The translations under genes were made by a program, and so were the position numbers. Under the pieces are notes generated by a model that had not been told where the DNA came from, searched no databases, and saw only the letters and a list, made by a program, of their open reading frames with translations. Source: JAEUIX01 sp046156035 (GTDB taxonomy: Bacteria; Planctomycetota; Phycisphaerae; Phycisphaerales; UBA1924). Taken from it: 64,000 nt of DNA. Positions 28,499-37,348 of the stretch are shown piece by piece; position 1 is the stretch's first letter; every line of letters starts with the position of its first letter. The DNA is taken from contig JBJXEW010000052.1 of the NCBI GenBank assembly GCA_046156035.1, positions 62,001 to 126,000 on the forward strand, written 5' to 3'.

Positions 28499-28874
28499 TG
28501 TGCCGTCTCCTGTGTACGCGGCAACGCGAGCTCGCTGTGGGATTGTGCAGACATTTGGAGACTATCAAGTGCTATCGCGGTTGCGAATATCCACAGGCCG
28601 TACTGCGGACGCAGGGGATTCGCCGGTGATGGGGCAAGGATGTAGTGTCGATTCCCTATGGATACGTCGATGTGGGACAACGAGCACTGACCACCCGGAA
28701 TCCCTTGGTGCTCTGCTGGCTGAAGTCAGCCTCGGAGGCGGCATGTGGGCAGATATTGAGTTCGGTCTATGCCACAGTTTGGGATGCAGCGCTGCCACAT
28801 AAGTGTGCCACGACCGGTTACTACCGGCAACGCGGTGTCCCGGGTTGTATGGGAGTGCCCGCAGCAGTCACGTA
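28499..28874. other. Intergenic region between two minus-strand operons
   Basis: 376 bp between the start of the MBL gene and the end of the TPR lipoprotein gene. No convincing coding sequence. On the minus strand, TTGATA (28563-28568) with CACAAT (28542-28547) is a weak candidate promoter for the MBL unit, spacer 15 nt. No clear terminator for the secretion operon is visible. Confidence 0.5.
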
Positions 28875-29522
28875 CTACCTTCCCCGCAGCGCGACTTGTG
28901 CTGCCGCCCAGGAGCGCCACTGGTCGCTCTCGCCGCGCATGGCGACTTCTTGGAGCATCGCCAGCGTGCGATCATCGGCGCGGCCGGAGCGGAGTTGCAG
29001 GCGTACCAAGCCCTGAGTTGCGCCCAGGTGGTTGGGATAGACCTCCAGCGCCGCGTCGTAGGTGGCGAGGGCTTCGTCAGTGCGGCCGGCCCGTTCGAGG
29101 GTGAGGGCGAGGTTCACGCGCGGGTCCGGGTGGCCGGGGAGAAGTTTCTTGGCCCACTCGAACTCGCTCGCGGCCTCGTACAAGTCGCCACGCGTGAGCA
29201 GCAGCGTGCCGAGGTTGTTGTGTGCGGGGCCGTTGTAGAGGTCGAGCGCGAGCGCTTCACGCAGCAACTTCTCCGCGGCGGGTGGATCGGCTTCGATCAC
29301 GTCTGCGGCGCGGAGGGCAAGTCGCTCGGACGCGGCTGTGTCACGCGGCACACCGCCCATGTCGGTGTACGGGCTGGTGGAATAGCCGCCAGTGTTCGTG
29401 CAGCCGGTGAGCGAGACGAGGGCAACGCCGGCAAGCGAGGCGGCGAGCGTGATCGTGAACTCGCCACCAACGTGCGCGGCCCGCGTGCGTCGAGCGGTGG
29501 TGGCAGCGAGCGAGGGCGTCAT
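28875..29522 (-). CDS. TPR lipoprotein at the end of a secretion operon
   Basis: A 215-residue protein starting at the ATG at 29522, which overlaps the preceding stop as ATGA. It has a lipoprotein signal ending ALVSLTGC (Cys41) and tetratricopeptide repeats over ~65-165 (AEKLLREALALDLYNGPAHNNLG, then NLALTLERAGRTDEALATYDAAL in two parts of the same array). TPR lipoproteins act as pilotins or assembly scaffolds for secretins and pili in many systems. Its position as the last gene of a secretin/ATPase/GspL/GspM-like operon suggests that role here. The repeats and lipobox are seen; the pilotin-like role is inferred. Confidence 0.85.
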   Translation of the reverse strand: MTPSLAATTARRTRAAHVGGEFTITLAASLAGVALVSLTGCTNTGGYSTSPYTDMGGVPRDTAASERLALRAADVIEADPPAAEKLLREALALDLYNGPAHNNLGTLLLTRGDLYEAASEFEWAKKLLPGHPDPRVNLALTLERAGRTDEALATYDAALEVYPNHLGATQGLVRLQLRSGRADDRTLAMLQEVAMRGESDQWRSWAAAQVALRGR

Positions 29523-30223
29523 GGCTTGGCTCCGGTGATTGGTGAGGCTGGGGGAGCGGGAGACGGGCCGGGCAACAGTGGCGAGTTCGAGCCTCGGCGC
29601 GGTGGCTTTGCGCCGGTGGCTGCGGAGGTTGTCGGAGTAGTGGGGGTTGCGGACGCGGGCCTCTCTGGCTTGAACAGAGAGAGCGTCTCTGCGGCGAGTT
29701 GAATGCGAAGAGGCAGGTCGCCTCCCCCCCCAGCGCTCGGGGAGGCCGCCTCGATGGGCGTGATCTCGACGGATGTGACCGTCCACACGTCCAGCCGCTG
29801 GCGGAAGTGCCCGAGGAACGTGCCTAGTTGCGGGAGCGTGAGGCCGGATAGCGCGAGGTTTGCCCTCCGACGCAGCACGCGGAGCTCCGAGGACGCGGCA
29901 GGGGTGCCTGAAGGGACGGAGGTGGCCCCTTCGTCGCCCGAGGCTGCGAGGGAGACGAGCGTTGCCGGTGGCAGACCCGACGCGGCCAGCACCGCGGCCA
30001 CATCCTGCGCCACGCCGGAACCGGGTGGGGCACGCCGCGTCCACTCCGGAAGTGAGCCCTGCAGGTCGGCGATGCGGCGGGCTGACTCCTCCGCGCTGGC
30101 GAGTTGGTCGAGGCGTGCATGCGCCGCCGATCGTGCCGACCACGATGCGGGCACGAACCACGCCAACGGAGCGCCGGCCACCACCGCAGCAACCAACCAC
30201 AGTGCCAGTGGTGAACGCATCAC
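29519..30223 (-). CDS. GspM/PilO-like inner-membrane assembly protein
   Basis: A 234-residue protein with one N-terminal TM helix (LALWLVAAVVAGAPLAWFV), a helical segment (LDQLASAEESARRIADLQG), then a small alpha/beta domain containing LALSGLTLPQLGTFLGHFRQR and WTVTSVEITPI, which fits the ferredoxin-like fold of GspM/PilO. A Pro/Ala-rich tail ends the protein. It overlaps both neighbours by 4 nt. GspM/PilO proteins form the inner-membrane platform with GspL/PilN, which here is the gene directly upstream. Assignment is by topology, order and fold-like pattern, not strong sequence identity. Confidence 0.7.
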   Translation of the reverse strand: MMRSPLALWLVAAVVAGAPLAWFVPASWSARSAAHARLDQLASAEESARRIADLQGSLPEWTRRAPPGSGVAQDVAAVLAASGLPPATLVSLAASGDEGATSVPSGTPAASSELRVLRRRANLALSGLTLPQLGTFLGHFRQRLDVWTVTSVEITPIEAASPSAGGGGDLPLRIQLAAETLSLFKPERPASATPTTPTTSAATGAKPPRRGSNSPLLPGPSPAPPASPITGAKP

Positions 30224-31152
30224 GGTGCGCTCCTTGCCAACGGCTTGTCAGGGGTACCGCGGTTCTCGCGTTGTTCCACGGTGGCTGGTGTTCGCATGAG
30301 CGCGATACTCAGGCGTGTCGCCGCGCCCGTGGTGGAGATGCGCGGCTCGGCCATAGTCCAGCCAGCGGGTGCGTGCAGGTCTTTGAGGAGGGGCGCGGGG
30401 TCGCCGGCGACGGAGACGGAGAGCGATGCGCGGTCCCCGGCCGCGCTGAGGCCGAGGAGATTGGCCTCGGGCCGCAACGGCCATGCCGCGAGCAGACCTG
30501 TGAGGCCGTCGGTCGCATCGCGCGGCACATCCGCGGTGCGAGCCGTGCGGGCGAGGACCGTCAGCGAGCGCAAATGGCGCTCCAGCGCGGCGGGGATGTC
30601 CGCGGCGGCAAGCAAGTCGGTGTTCGGGTCCACGCCCTGCGCGAGCGTTTGCAGGGATGTGCCTGCGGCGGCTTCGACACGCTGCCAGTGTTGCTCGCGG
30701 CGGGCCAGGCCCGCGGCGACCAGCAACGCGCAGACAACCGTGGTCGCGGCCACGAGCGCGTGCCGCTTGAAGCGGCGGTGGCGGAGCGGTTGCGGCTCCA
30801 TTGCACCAACGAGCAGGTTGAGGTGTGAGGCGAGTGCAACGCCTTGGGCCTCGTCCATGCCCACCGGCAAGAGGCTCGCGGGCACACTCGCGGGCGTGAG
30901 GCGTTCAACGCGCTGATCCAAAGCACGCAGATCATCGATGAGTGCAGCGCACACCAGGAGCGTGCCGGCGCGGCCCGCGCTATCCGGCGGCGTGCACACC
31001 ACGTGGTAGTTATCCAGCGGCGCGGGGCAGAGGTCCTGCAGGGTTGGCCGCAAGCCGTCTGGGAGCAAGCCCGTGCGCTGCCAGCCTTGGCCATCAATCA
31101 CCGCCCACATGAAGCGGTCCGCCGCCCACAACACGGAAGTCGCGTCGCTCAT
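30220..31152 (-). CDS. GspL/PilN-like inner-membrane platform protein
   Basis: A 310-residue bitopic protein: a cytoplasmic region of ~125 residues (MSDATSVLWAADRFMWAVID), a basic stretch HRRFKRH, a single TM at ~131-150 (ALVAATTVVCALLVAAGLA), and a periplasmic domain with a coiled start and an ASLSVSVAGDPAPLLKDL ferredoxin-like pattern. This is the GspL/PilN layout. It overlaps the GspC-like gene and the GspM-like gene by 4 nt each. GspL links the secretion ATPase to the platform. Family assignment relies on topology and operon position. Confidence 0.7.
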   Translation of the reverse strand: MSDATSVLWAADRFMWAVIDGQGWQRTGLLPDGLRPTLQDLCPAPLDNYHVVCTPPDSAGRAGTLLVCAALIDDLRALDQRVERLTPASVPASLLPVGMDEAQGVALASHLNLLVGAMEPQPLRHRRFKRHALVAATTVVCALLVAAGLARREQHWQRVEAAAGTSLQTLAQGVDPNTDLLAAADIPAALERHLRSLTVLARTARTADVPRDATDGLTGLLAAWPLRPEANLLGLSAAGDRASLSVSVAGDPAPLLKDLHAPAGWTMAEPRISTTGAATRLSIALMRTPATVEQRENRGTPDKPLARSAP

Positions 31153-31772
31153 CGGGAGGCCCCCCTGATGCCGGCCCCCCCGGGGGCCAGCGTGAGCGTG
31201 GAGGCGAGTGAGCCCTCACCGATCGTGAGGGAGGTGGTCGTCACTCGGGCCACACCCTTGCGCCCGCCCCAGCCTGCCGTGCTCGTGCTCTTCTCGCCGT
31301 CGCGGATAGTCACGATCCGATCGGCATCGGGGTCGTAGCAGACCGCCGCGCGGCCGGTCGGCTCGTCGATGATGGCGAGGAGTTGGAGTTTCAGGGGCGG
31401 CGGAGGAGGTGGCGCGGGTGCAGGCTTGGGCGCGGGCGGCGGCGGAGGCGGCGCGACCCAGATCGGGGCGCGGTACGCAGAGAGGTCCATGGCAACCGCA
31501 CGCGGCGAGTCGCGAGGCGGAAGCGGCTCACGCGATTCGACCGCAGCAGCGCCCGGCACAACGGCATCGCTGGAACCCAGCGGCCAGAAGGCCCACGCGG
31601 CGCAGAGGGCGACCGGGATGAAGAGTGCGGCGCGCCCGCCACGCGCTACCCCTGTGAGGAACGATGCGTCGCCCACCCCCCTGCCCCCTCCCTCTGGGAG
31701 GGGGAGGATGCCGCCACGATCGGGATGCCCGTGGTCGCCGTTAGGCGTGATGAGTTCCACGTTCTCGCTCAC
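31149..31772 (-). CDS. GspC/PilP-like protein
   Basis: A 207-residue protein with a short cytoplasmic N-terminus, a TM at ~49-66 (ALFIPVALCAAWAFWPL), a Pro-rich periplasmic linker (~110-130), and a C-terminal beta domain (LQLLAIIDEPTGRAAVCYD ... IVTIRDGEK) resembling the HR/PilP domain that contacts the secretin N0 domain. It overlaps its neighbours by 4 nt. Codons ~23-28 (ILPLPEG) are encoded by an 18-bp palindromic repeat, CCCTCCCTCTGGGAGGGG on the plus strand, that also occurs inverted in the ATPase gene, suggesting insertion of a repeat into coding DNA. Confidence 0.65.
   Translation of the reverse strand: MSENVELITPNGDHGHPDRGGILPLPEGGGRGVGDASFLTGVARGGRAALFIPVALCAAWAFWPLGSSDAVVPGAAAVESREPLPPRDSPRAVAMDLSAYRAPIWVAPPPPPPAPKPAPAPPPPPPLKLQLLAIIDEPTGRAAVCYDPDADRIVTIRDGEKSTSTAGWGGRKGVARVTTTSLTIGEGSLASTLTLAPGGAGIRGASR
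31686..31703 (+). repeat. 18-bp palindromic repeat inside the GspC-like gene
   Basis: CCCTCCCTCTGGGAGGGG. The exact reverse complement occurs at 32746-32763 inside the ATPase gene. It is a near-perfect palindrome, in frame with the host gene, and sits in an N-terminal region expected to be poorly conserved. Confidence 0.7.
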
Positions 31773-33529
31773 GGCGTGGTTCCCTCTGCCGATGCGACCT
31801 CGAGCATGGAGACATCGATGACGCGCGCCACTTCCTCCACGCTCGTGAGCCCGTCGGCCACCACCGCGAGGCCCGCGCGGCGGAGCGAGACCATGCCCGC
31901 CCGCTCGGCCGCACCCTTGAGCGTGTCCGAAGGAGCGCGATCGACGATGAGTTGGCGGATGCGCTCATCCACCACCAGCAACTCGAAGATCGCTCGGCGG
32001 CCCTTGAAGCCCGTGTGCAGACAGCCTGAACAGCCGACCGGAACCAGCCCGTCGGAACTCCTACGAATCGCGACGCACTCAACGTGGAATGTCCGCACCA
32101 GCCGCTGGGCCAGCACCGCCGACAGCGAGGATGCGACCAGGAACGGCTCCACACCAAGATCGAGCAGACGTGCGACCGCGCTGGCCGCGTCGTTCGTGTG
32201 CAGCGTTGACAGGACGAGGTGCCCGGTCAGGCTAGCCTGCACTGCGATGCGGGCGGTGGCCTCATCACGCACCTCGCCCACCATGATCACATCGGGGTCC
32301 TGCCGCAGGATGTGCCGCAGGCCGGTGGCGAACGTCACTTCCTTCTTGGGATCCACCTGCGTCTGGCTCACGGCCAGGCCACGGCCTGTGCCAGCGCCGT
32401 CGGAGAGGTCGTACTCCACCGGGTCCTCGATTGTCATCATGTTGATGTCGCAGCCGGCGGCCTTGCCGGAGACATCGCTGTGGTTGTGCGTGAGCCAGTT
32501 CAGCGTGGCGTACAGGGTCGTGGTCTTGCCGCTGCCGGTCGGGCCGGTGGAGAGCACGATGCCGTGCGGCTTGGCGATCTGCGCGAGGTACCGAGCCTGC
32601 GTCGCCTCGGGCATGCCAAGGGCCGCGAAGGACTGGAGGTGCGGCGATCGCACCGGATCGAGCAGACGGATCACCACCCGCTCGCCGTAGGTGGTCGGCA
32701 GCGTGCTGATACGCAGGTCAATGCGACGGCCGGTGGCCCCCCCAACCCCTCCCAGAGGGAGGGAAGAGGCTGACCCGATCGTCACCGTCGCGCGCCCGTC
32801 CTGTGCGGACCGCTTGTCCGCCACATCCATCGCCGCCATCACCTTGATGCGCGTGGTCACGCTGCCCGCCAGGTTCGCGGGGAGCGCCTGCACCGTGTGC
32901 AGCGAACCGTCCACGCGGTACCGCACCAGCGTGCGGTCGCGCAGCGGCACCACATGCAGGTCGCTGGCCTCGCGCAGGAGTGCCTCGAAGAGCAGCAGAT
33001 CCACCAGACGCACGACCGGAGCCTTGCCGCGTGTGTTGAGAAGGTCGCGCTCGGTCTCGCGGAGTGCCGCGGCAAGGTCGTGGGCAAGATCGGTCGAACC
33101 CTCGATGACGATGGCGGGCGCTTGGTCGGCGCGGGTGCCGATGCGGGGCTCGCCAGGCGAGCCATCCGGCCCGCTCGCCGCCTCCTGCGCTGCGTGAGCC
33201 GCGTACGCCTCGTCGATCGCGGCGGCGAGCGACTCGGGCTCGGCGTGCTCGACTTCCACCGCTCGCCCCAGGCACACACCAACATTGAAGATCGCGGCGG
33301 GGTTGGTCGTGGGTGTGGCGAGGAGGCGCTCCACCGGGCCAGCCGCTTCCGGGGTACCCCCACGCTCCGCGTGGGGTGCGGGCTCCGACCCCGCACTGAG
33401 TATCAGGTGCCGCCGCGCGAACTCGTGCGGGATGCGAGAGAGGAAGTGGTGAGAAGGCGATGTGGTTTCGGATGGCGGACCGGAAGTCCGCCCCACCGGG
33501 GCATCCTGGCTCGCAGCGATGGCGTTCAC
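31769..33529 (-). CDS. GspE/PilB-type secretion ATPase
   Basis: A 586-residue type II secretion/pilus ATPase. I choose the GTG at 33529, because it overlaps the secretin stop as GTGA, matching the 4-nt overlaps throughout this operon; the next in-frame ATG is 10 codons upstream inside the secretin gene. Walker A is STGPTGSGKTTT (~326-337). The Asp and Walker B boxes (DPDVIMVGEVRD) and His box (LVLSTLHTNDA) follow. The metal-binding loop near the end keeps only GCSGC plus one upstream Cys rather than the usual four-Cys site. The N-terminal ~70 residues are poorly conserved and partly encoded by palindromic repeats (33358-33395, 33474-33492). It powers assembly of a pseudopilus or secretion machine. 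Confidence 0.9.
   Translation of the reverse strand: MNAIAASQDAPVGRTSGPPSETTSPSHHFLSRIPHEFARRHLILSAGSEPAPHAERGGTPEAAGPVERLLATPTTNPAAIFNVGVCLGRAVEVEHAEPESLAAAIDEAYAAHAAQEAASGPDGSPGEPRIGTRADQAPAIVIEGSTDLAHDLAAALRETERDLLNTRGKAPVVRLVDLLLFEALLREASDLHVVPLRDRTLVRYRVDGSLHTVQALPANLAGSVTTRIKVMAAMDVADKRSAQDGRATVTIGSASSLPLGGVGGATGRRIDLRISTLPTTYGERVVIRLLDPVRSPHLQSFAALGMPEATQARYLAQIAKPHGIVLSTGPTGSGKTTTLYATLNWLTHNHSDVSGKAAGCDINMMTIEDPVEYDLSDGAGTGRGLAVSQTQVDPKKEVTFATGLRHILRQDPDVIMVGEVRDEATARIAVQASLTGHLVLSTLHTNDAASAVARLLDLGVEPFLVASSLSAVLAQRLVRTFHVECVAIRRSSDGLVPVGCSGCLHTGFKGRRAIFELLVVDERIRQLIVDRAPSDTLKGAAERAGMVSLRRAGLAVVADGLTSVEEVARVIDVSMLEVASAEGTTP
32746..32763 (-). repeat. 18-bp palindromic repeat inside the ATPase gene
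   Basis: Reads CCCTCCCTCTGGGAGGGG on the minus strand, the inverted copy of 31686-31703. It encodes the SLPLGG segment of an extra loop in the ATPase between conserved blocks. Confidence 0.7.
33358..33395. repeat. Tandem stem-loops inside the ATPase gene
   Basis: CCCCACGC-TCC-GCGTGGGG (33358-33376) is followed directly by TGCGGG-N7-CCCGCA (33377-33395). Both lie in frame in the N-terminal part of the ATPase. The double hairpin resembles REP/BIME-type elements. Confidence 0.6.
33474..33492. repeat. GGCGGAC-CGGAA-GTCCGCC palindrome inside the ATPase gene
   Basis: Perfect 7-bp arms with a 5-nt loop, encoding GRTSGPPSE-like residues near the N-terminus of the ATPase. It is the third palindromic element in the same gene. 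Confidence 0.6.
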
Positions 33530-36096
33530 CGGATCACCCGCGGCTTCATCTCGGGCCACCCGTCGTCAATCCCCGCGCGGGCCACGTCCCGGTCGCTGAG
33601 GTACTTGAGGTCCTCAAAGCCACGGCCGGCACCACGCAGCACATTGGCGCGGATGAAGACAAAGAACTTTGACTTGCTCGCCGTGTTCGAGCGGCTCTTG
33701 AACGCCTCGCCGATGATGGGAATGTCGCCCAGGAACGGCACCTGCGATGTCGCCTTGCCCTCGTTCTCCACCTCGATTCCGCCCACCACCACCGTATACC
33801 CGTCCGGAATCGTCGCGACGCTCTGCACGCTGTTCTGCTGGCGCGCGGGCGGGAGGGTGGGCGAGGATGCCGCGCCCAGGAAGGAACTGAGCGACACGCT
33901 GTACGTGAGCAACAGGTGGTCGCCCTCGGCGATCTGCGGCTTAATCGTGACGACCGTGCCCGCATCCTGCGTGCCGCCGAAGGAGGTGGTCGAGACGGTG
34001 TTCGACGCGTTCACGCTGGCGAACGGCTGCTGCACGACCGAGTTGATCGTGGCCGCCTGGTTGTTGCCCACCAGCACCTTGGGCATGCTCAGCGCCCGCC
34101 CGTCCGAGAGCGTCTGCAACAGACGGAAGACGATCGAGAAGTCCCCCGGGCTCACGATCACGCCTGTGCCGCCCGACGCGTCGCCCGCGTTGCGGTCCCC
34201 ACCCGCGCCACGCACACCCAGACCGAAGAGCGACGAGAGACGGATGGCCAAGTCCGGCGAGAGGCGGAGTTTTTCGAGTTCCACGCCAAGATCGAGCGCC
34301 TGACTCTCGTTCACCGTTACCATCAGCACTTCGAGCATCACCTGCGGCTGGCGCACGTCGATGGTCCGCAGGAGCGCTTCGACACGATCAAGCAGCCGCG
34401 GCTCGCCCACGGCGATGAGCGTGTTGGTCCCCTCATCGCTCGTGAGCACAAGCGGACGCTCGGCGGTGCCGAAGGCGGACGATGAGGACCCGGCACTGTT
34501 CGCATCGGTCGTGTAACCGCCGCGTGCGACGGAGTCGCCCGATGAGGAGGCGAATGGCAGGAGCGGGCCGGCCGCGCTGCCGCCCGAACGCGAAGCCGCG
34601 GGCGGCGGGGGCATCGGTGTCGTTCGCGCGGCACCCGCGTTGTCGCTGGCCACGGCTCCCCCGCCAGCACCCCCGCTCCCCCCGCCCCGGGTGTTGAGCG
34701 TGATGCCCGAACCGGCGCTGGCCGCGCTGCCTGCGGGGTCGTAGATGTTGGTGCCACCTTGGAGCGTGCCTGCAGCATCCGGAGCGCCCTCGCTACCAGC
34801 GGCTTCCAACACGCCTGCGCTGAGGAGCCGTTCAAGCACGTCGAGCACTTCCTGCACAGGCCGGTTCTTCACCACGAACGTGCGCACGGGCCTGCGTGCC
34901 GCGGCGGGCACCGAGTCCAGCCGAAACAGCAACGCGCGGATCGCTTCGTGCTGCGCTGGTGTGGCCGTGATGACGAGGCTCGATGTGAGATCGTCGATCA
35001 CGAGTTTCCAGCGGTCGTCGCCACCCGCGCCGCTGCCGCTCAACATTCCGCCCCCGCCGCCACCTGGGCCACCGGGCGAGAAGATACCACCGCTTCCACC
35101 CGCCCCCCCAACACCACCCTTGATCGTCTGCTCGATCAACTTCGCCACGTCCTTGGGCGAGAACACACGCGGCACATACGTCACCGTCTCCGGCCGCTCA
35201 CGCTTGTCCAGAGACGAGATCAACTCGCGCCACGCATCCAGTTGCGACTCAGGTGCGACCACCAGCACGCTCCCCGGCTCGGGCGCGGCCATGAGTTCGC
35301 CAGCAAGCCTGCCGCCACCGGCAGCCTCACGCTTGGCGGCCACCTGGCCGAGCAGCGCAGCCATCTGCACGCCCGAGAGGTTGGTGAGGGGCACCTCGAC
35401 AATGGAGACGCTCGCTGCGGCCTGGTCGAGTTGCGCGAGCAGTTCCAGGGCCCGCTCAACGCGATCTGCCAAATCGGTGATCAGCAGCAAACTGCCATCG
35501 CCGACGACCGACACCGATCCGCCCGCGCCAGCGCCACCACCGGACCTGCTGAGCACCTTGGAGATCGGCTCGACCAGGTCCTTGCCCGCGCGATGCTGAG
35601 ATCGGACCACGACCGCCCTGTAACCGGCCGGGGGCTCGACCGAGCGTGCCGCAGGCTCCAACCCCGGCAACGGTGCGGGCTCAGCCTGCCGCACAGCGCC
35701 CGCGGCGGCGAGGCCGGGTGCATCGGAGAGTTTGACGACGGAGTACGCCGCGTTGCCGGGGACACGCACGGTCGTGAAGCCACGTGCCGCGAGTACGCGG
35801 TTCGTGAGAAGCCACAGGTCCTCGTCGCTGAGCGGGGCATCGAGCCGGAGCGTGACCGTGCCCTTGAGCGCGGCCGCGTCGTAGTCGATGTTAAGTTTGA
35901 GCCGCTGGGCGCACAGGTCCACGAGGCGAGCGAGTTCCACCTGGCCCGAAAGTGTGGTGCGGGGCGCGAATTCAGCTTCCTTGAGGTTCTCGGCGGGTTG
36001 GTCTGCCGGTGGCTGCGCCGTTGCCGGGGCCGCAACCGCTGCGGCGGCGAGGACCAAAATCTTGGTGAATGCTCGCATGCGAGCAGTGTACGGCAT
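33526..36096 (-). CDS. GspD-type secretin
   Basis: An 856-residue outer-membrane secretin. The start is the ATG at 36096, preceded by GGAGG with 5-nt spacing, followed by a signal peptide (KILVLAAAAVAAPATAQ). An N0-like domain (LVDLCAQRLKLNIDYD) comes first, then N1-N3-like repeats broken by Gly/Ser-rich loops (~310-330, ~450-530). The secretin core ends with the family signature VPFLGDIPIIGEAF and FFVFIRANVL. It is the first gene of an operon of six overlapping genes encoding the ATPase, GspC-, GspL- and GspM-like proteins and a TPR lipoprotein. It should form the outer-membrane pore. The long low-complexity loops exceed the usual family length. Confidence 0.92.
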   Translation of the reverse strand: MPYTARMRAFTKILVLAAAAVAAPATAQPPADQPAENLKEAEFAPRTTLSGQVELARLVDLCAQRLKLNIDYDAAALKGTVTLRLDAPLSDEDLWLLTNRVLAARGFTTVRVPGNAAYSVVKLSDAPGLAAAGAVRQAEPAPLPGLEPAARSVEPPAGYRAVVVRSQHRAGKDLVEPISKVLSRSGGGAGAGGSVSVVGDGSLLLITDLADRVERALELLAQLDQAAASVSIVEVPLTNLSGVQMAALLGQVAAKREAAGGGRLAGELMAAPEPGSVLVVAPESQLDAWRELISSLDKRERPETVTYVPRVFSPKDVAKLIEQTIKGGVGGAGGSGGIFSPGGPGGGGGGMLSGSGAGGDDRWKLVIDDLTSSLVITATPAQHEAIRALLFRLDSVPAAARRPVRTFVVKNRPVQEVLDVLERLLSAGVLEAAGSEGAPDAAGTLQGGTNIYDPAGSAASAGSGITLNTRGGGSGGAGGGAVASDNAGAARTTPMPPPPAASRSGGSAAGPLLPFASSSGDSVARGGYTTDANSAGSSSSAFGTAERPLVLTSDEGTNTLIAVGEPRLLDRVEALLRTIDVRQPQVMLEVLMVTVNESQALDLGVELEKLRLSPDLAIRLSSLFGLGVRGAGGDRNAGDASGGTGVIVSPGDFSIVFRLLQTLSDGRALSMPKVLVGNNQAATINSVVQQPFASVNASNTVSTTSFGGTQDAGTVVTIKPQIAEGDHLLLTYSVSLSSFLGAASSPTLPPARQQNSVQSVATIPDGYTVVVGGIEVENEGKATSQVPFLGDIPIIGEAFKSRSNTASKSKFFVFIRANVLRGAGRGFEDLKYLSDRDVARAGIDDGWPEMKPRVIR

Positions 36097-36250
36097 CGAT
36101 GCCTCCAAGCCCGCCGGGGATGTCAGGTCACCCAAGAAACCGCTTCTGGACCAGGTTTGCGGCTAGAACCTCGCGACTTCAGCAGGTCATGCCATTGAGG
36201 GCGGTCCGCGACTAGCAAGCCAAACTCGGTTCGGGCCCATGGTCAGGTAC

Positions 36251-36985
36251 TCAGTCGCCCAACCACGCGCGGATGGCACCGTCCGCCTCTTGAAGTTTCG
36301 CCATCGTGGGTCGCGGCCGTGCAGCACCTGGAGCGGCAGTGGGATTCCCCGTTTGCCCTGTCGCCGTTGACGCGGTTGCGCTGCCAATCACGCCAGCTCT
36401 GCGCTGTTCTCGTGTCGCACGCAATGCAGCGACTTGGTCGTTGGACAGTCCAGCGACGGCGTACGAGAAGGCCGCTTCCTGCAACTCGTCCAGCCTCGAG
36501 GCCGCTTCCTGGACGGTCAATCCGCCGGGTGATACTGAAGCCGTCGTCCCTTGGCCTGCGATTGGGCGGGCCGCTCGGCGGCGGGCATCTTGTTTCTTGG
36601 CATCCATCACCTGGCGTTCGACCGCGGCGTATTCCTCCGCATGCTCAGCGCGGTACTCGGCGACGCGAGAAAGGACTGACTGTGCGGCCGACGTCTCGAG
36701 TCCAGCACTGAGCGCCGATTCAGAGGAGAGCCCAATCTGCGCGGCAAGGACGAGGGCTCGCACCTTGTCGGCGGGCGGAGGTTGAGGGGGCCCCTCAAAG
36801 ACCGCAGCGGTTTCGCCATCTGCACCAGCTTCGCCCGATCCGCCTTCCACCCAACCGCTTGCGTCCCCAGCTGTGACCATCGCAAAAGTGGGGACGATCT
36901 CGTCGGGGGGCGCCTCCACGCCAGCGCCGTCTGGCAAGCCGACCAATGTATGGGGCACGAGTACGCAAATCGCAGCGATGTGCAT
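36251..36985 (-). CDS. Ala-rich helical protein divergent from RHS gene 1
   Basis: A 244-residue protein. The ATG at 36985 is chosen because GGAGGAG lies 6 nt upstream; a longer form lacks a ribosome binding site. The N-terminus (MHIAAICVLVPHTLVG) is mildly hydrophobic and may be a weak signal peptide. The rest is Ala/Glu/Gln-rich helix. A C-terminal block AGLSNDQVAALRATREQRR (178-196) matches AGVSADTAAALQRIQTNRR (155-173) of the protein encoded at 54788-55540. An N-proximal ALVLAAQIGLSSESALSAG block also has a counterpart there. Both genes lie head-to-head with an RHS gene. It is a likely RHS accessory protein, perhaps a chaperone or partner; the function is unknown. Confidence 0.75.
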   Translation of the reverse strand: MHIAAICVLVPHTLVGLPDGAGVEAPPDEIVPTFAMVTAGDASGWVEGGSGEAGADGETAAVFEGPPQPPPADKVRALVLAAQIGLSSESALSAGLETSAAQSVLSRVAEYRAEHAEEYAAVERQVMDAKKQDARRRAARPIAGQGTTASVSPGGLTVQEAASRLDELQEAAFSYAVAGLSNDQVAALRATREQRRAGVIGSATASTATGQTGNPTAAPGAARPRPTMAKLQEADGAIRAWLGD

Positions 36986-37348
36986 GGGCAGCTCCTCCAA
37001 GTTCCAGCGCACTATACCGGGGATCGTCATCCTCAGATTCGGTATCCACACAGCCGATGTTCGCGGCTTGTTCGCAAATCTTCACAAACCATCCGTGTTT
37101 GACGACGGATAGGCGGCGGGTGCCGCGCTGCAGCGGCGTGCTCCTCAGATACGCCCACGCGACGCCACGGGTTCCAGATCGCGGTTGAGTGTCTTGATTC
37201 TCGTCCTGTGGAAAAACTGTGCGAACGGACCCAGCCACCGTCCTCTCCGTATATTGGCTCGCCTTGGCTGCTCGCAACAGGCACCGATGGTCCGGTCACC
37301 CGAAGAATGCAGAAGCATCTCGCTCGTGAGGAATAGGGAGTCTTCCAC
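36986..37348. other. Divergent intergenic region upstream of RHS gene 1
   Basis: 363 bp between the accessory gene and RHS gene 1, which should hold both promoters. A TATATT at 37250-37255 is a possible -10 for the RHS gene, but it has no matching -35. I see no coding sequence or strong repeat. Confidence 0.5.

Noticed and set aside
28600..28874. Small plus-strand frames before the TPR gene
   Set aside because: They extend antisense into the TPR lipoprotein gene and lack start signals or motifs.
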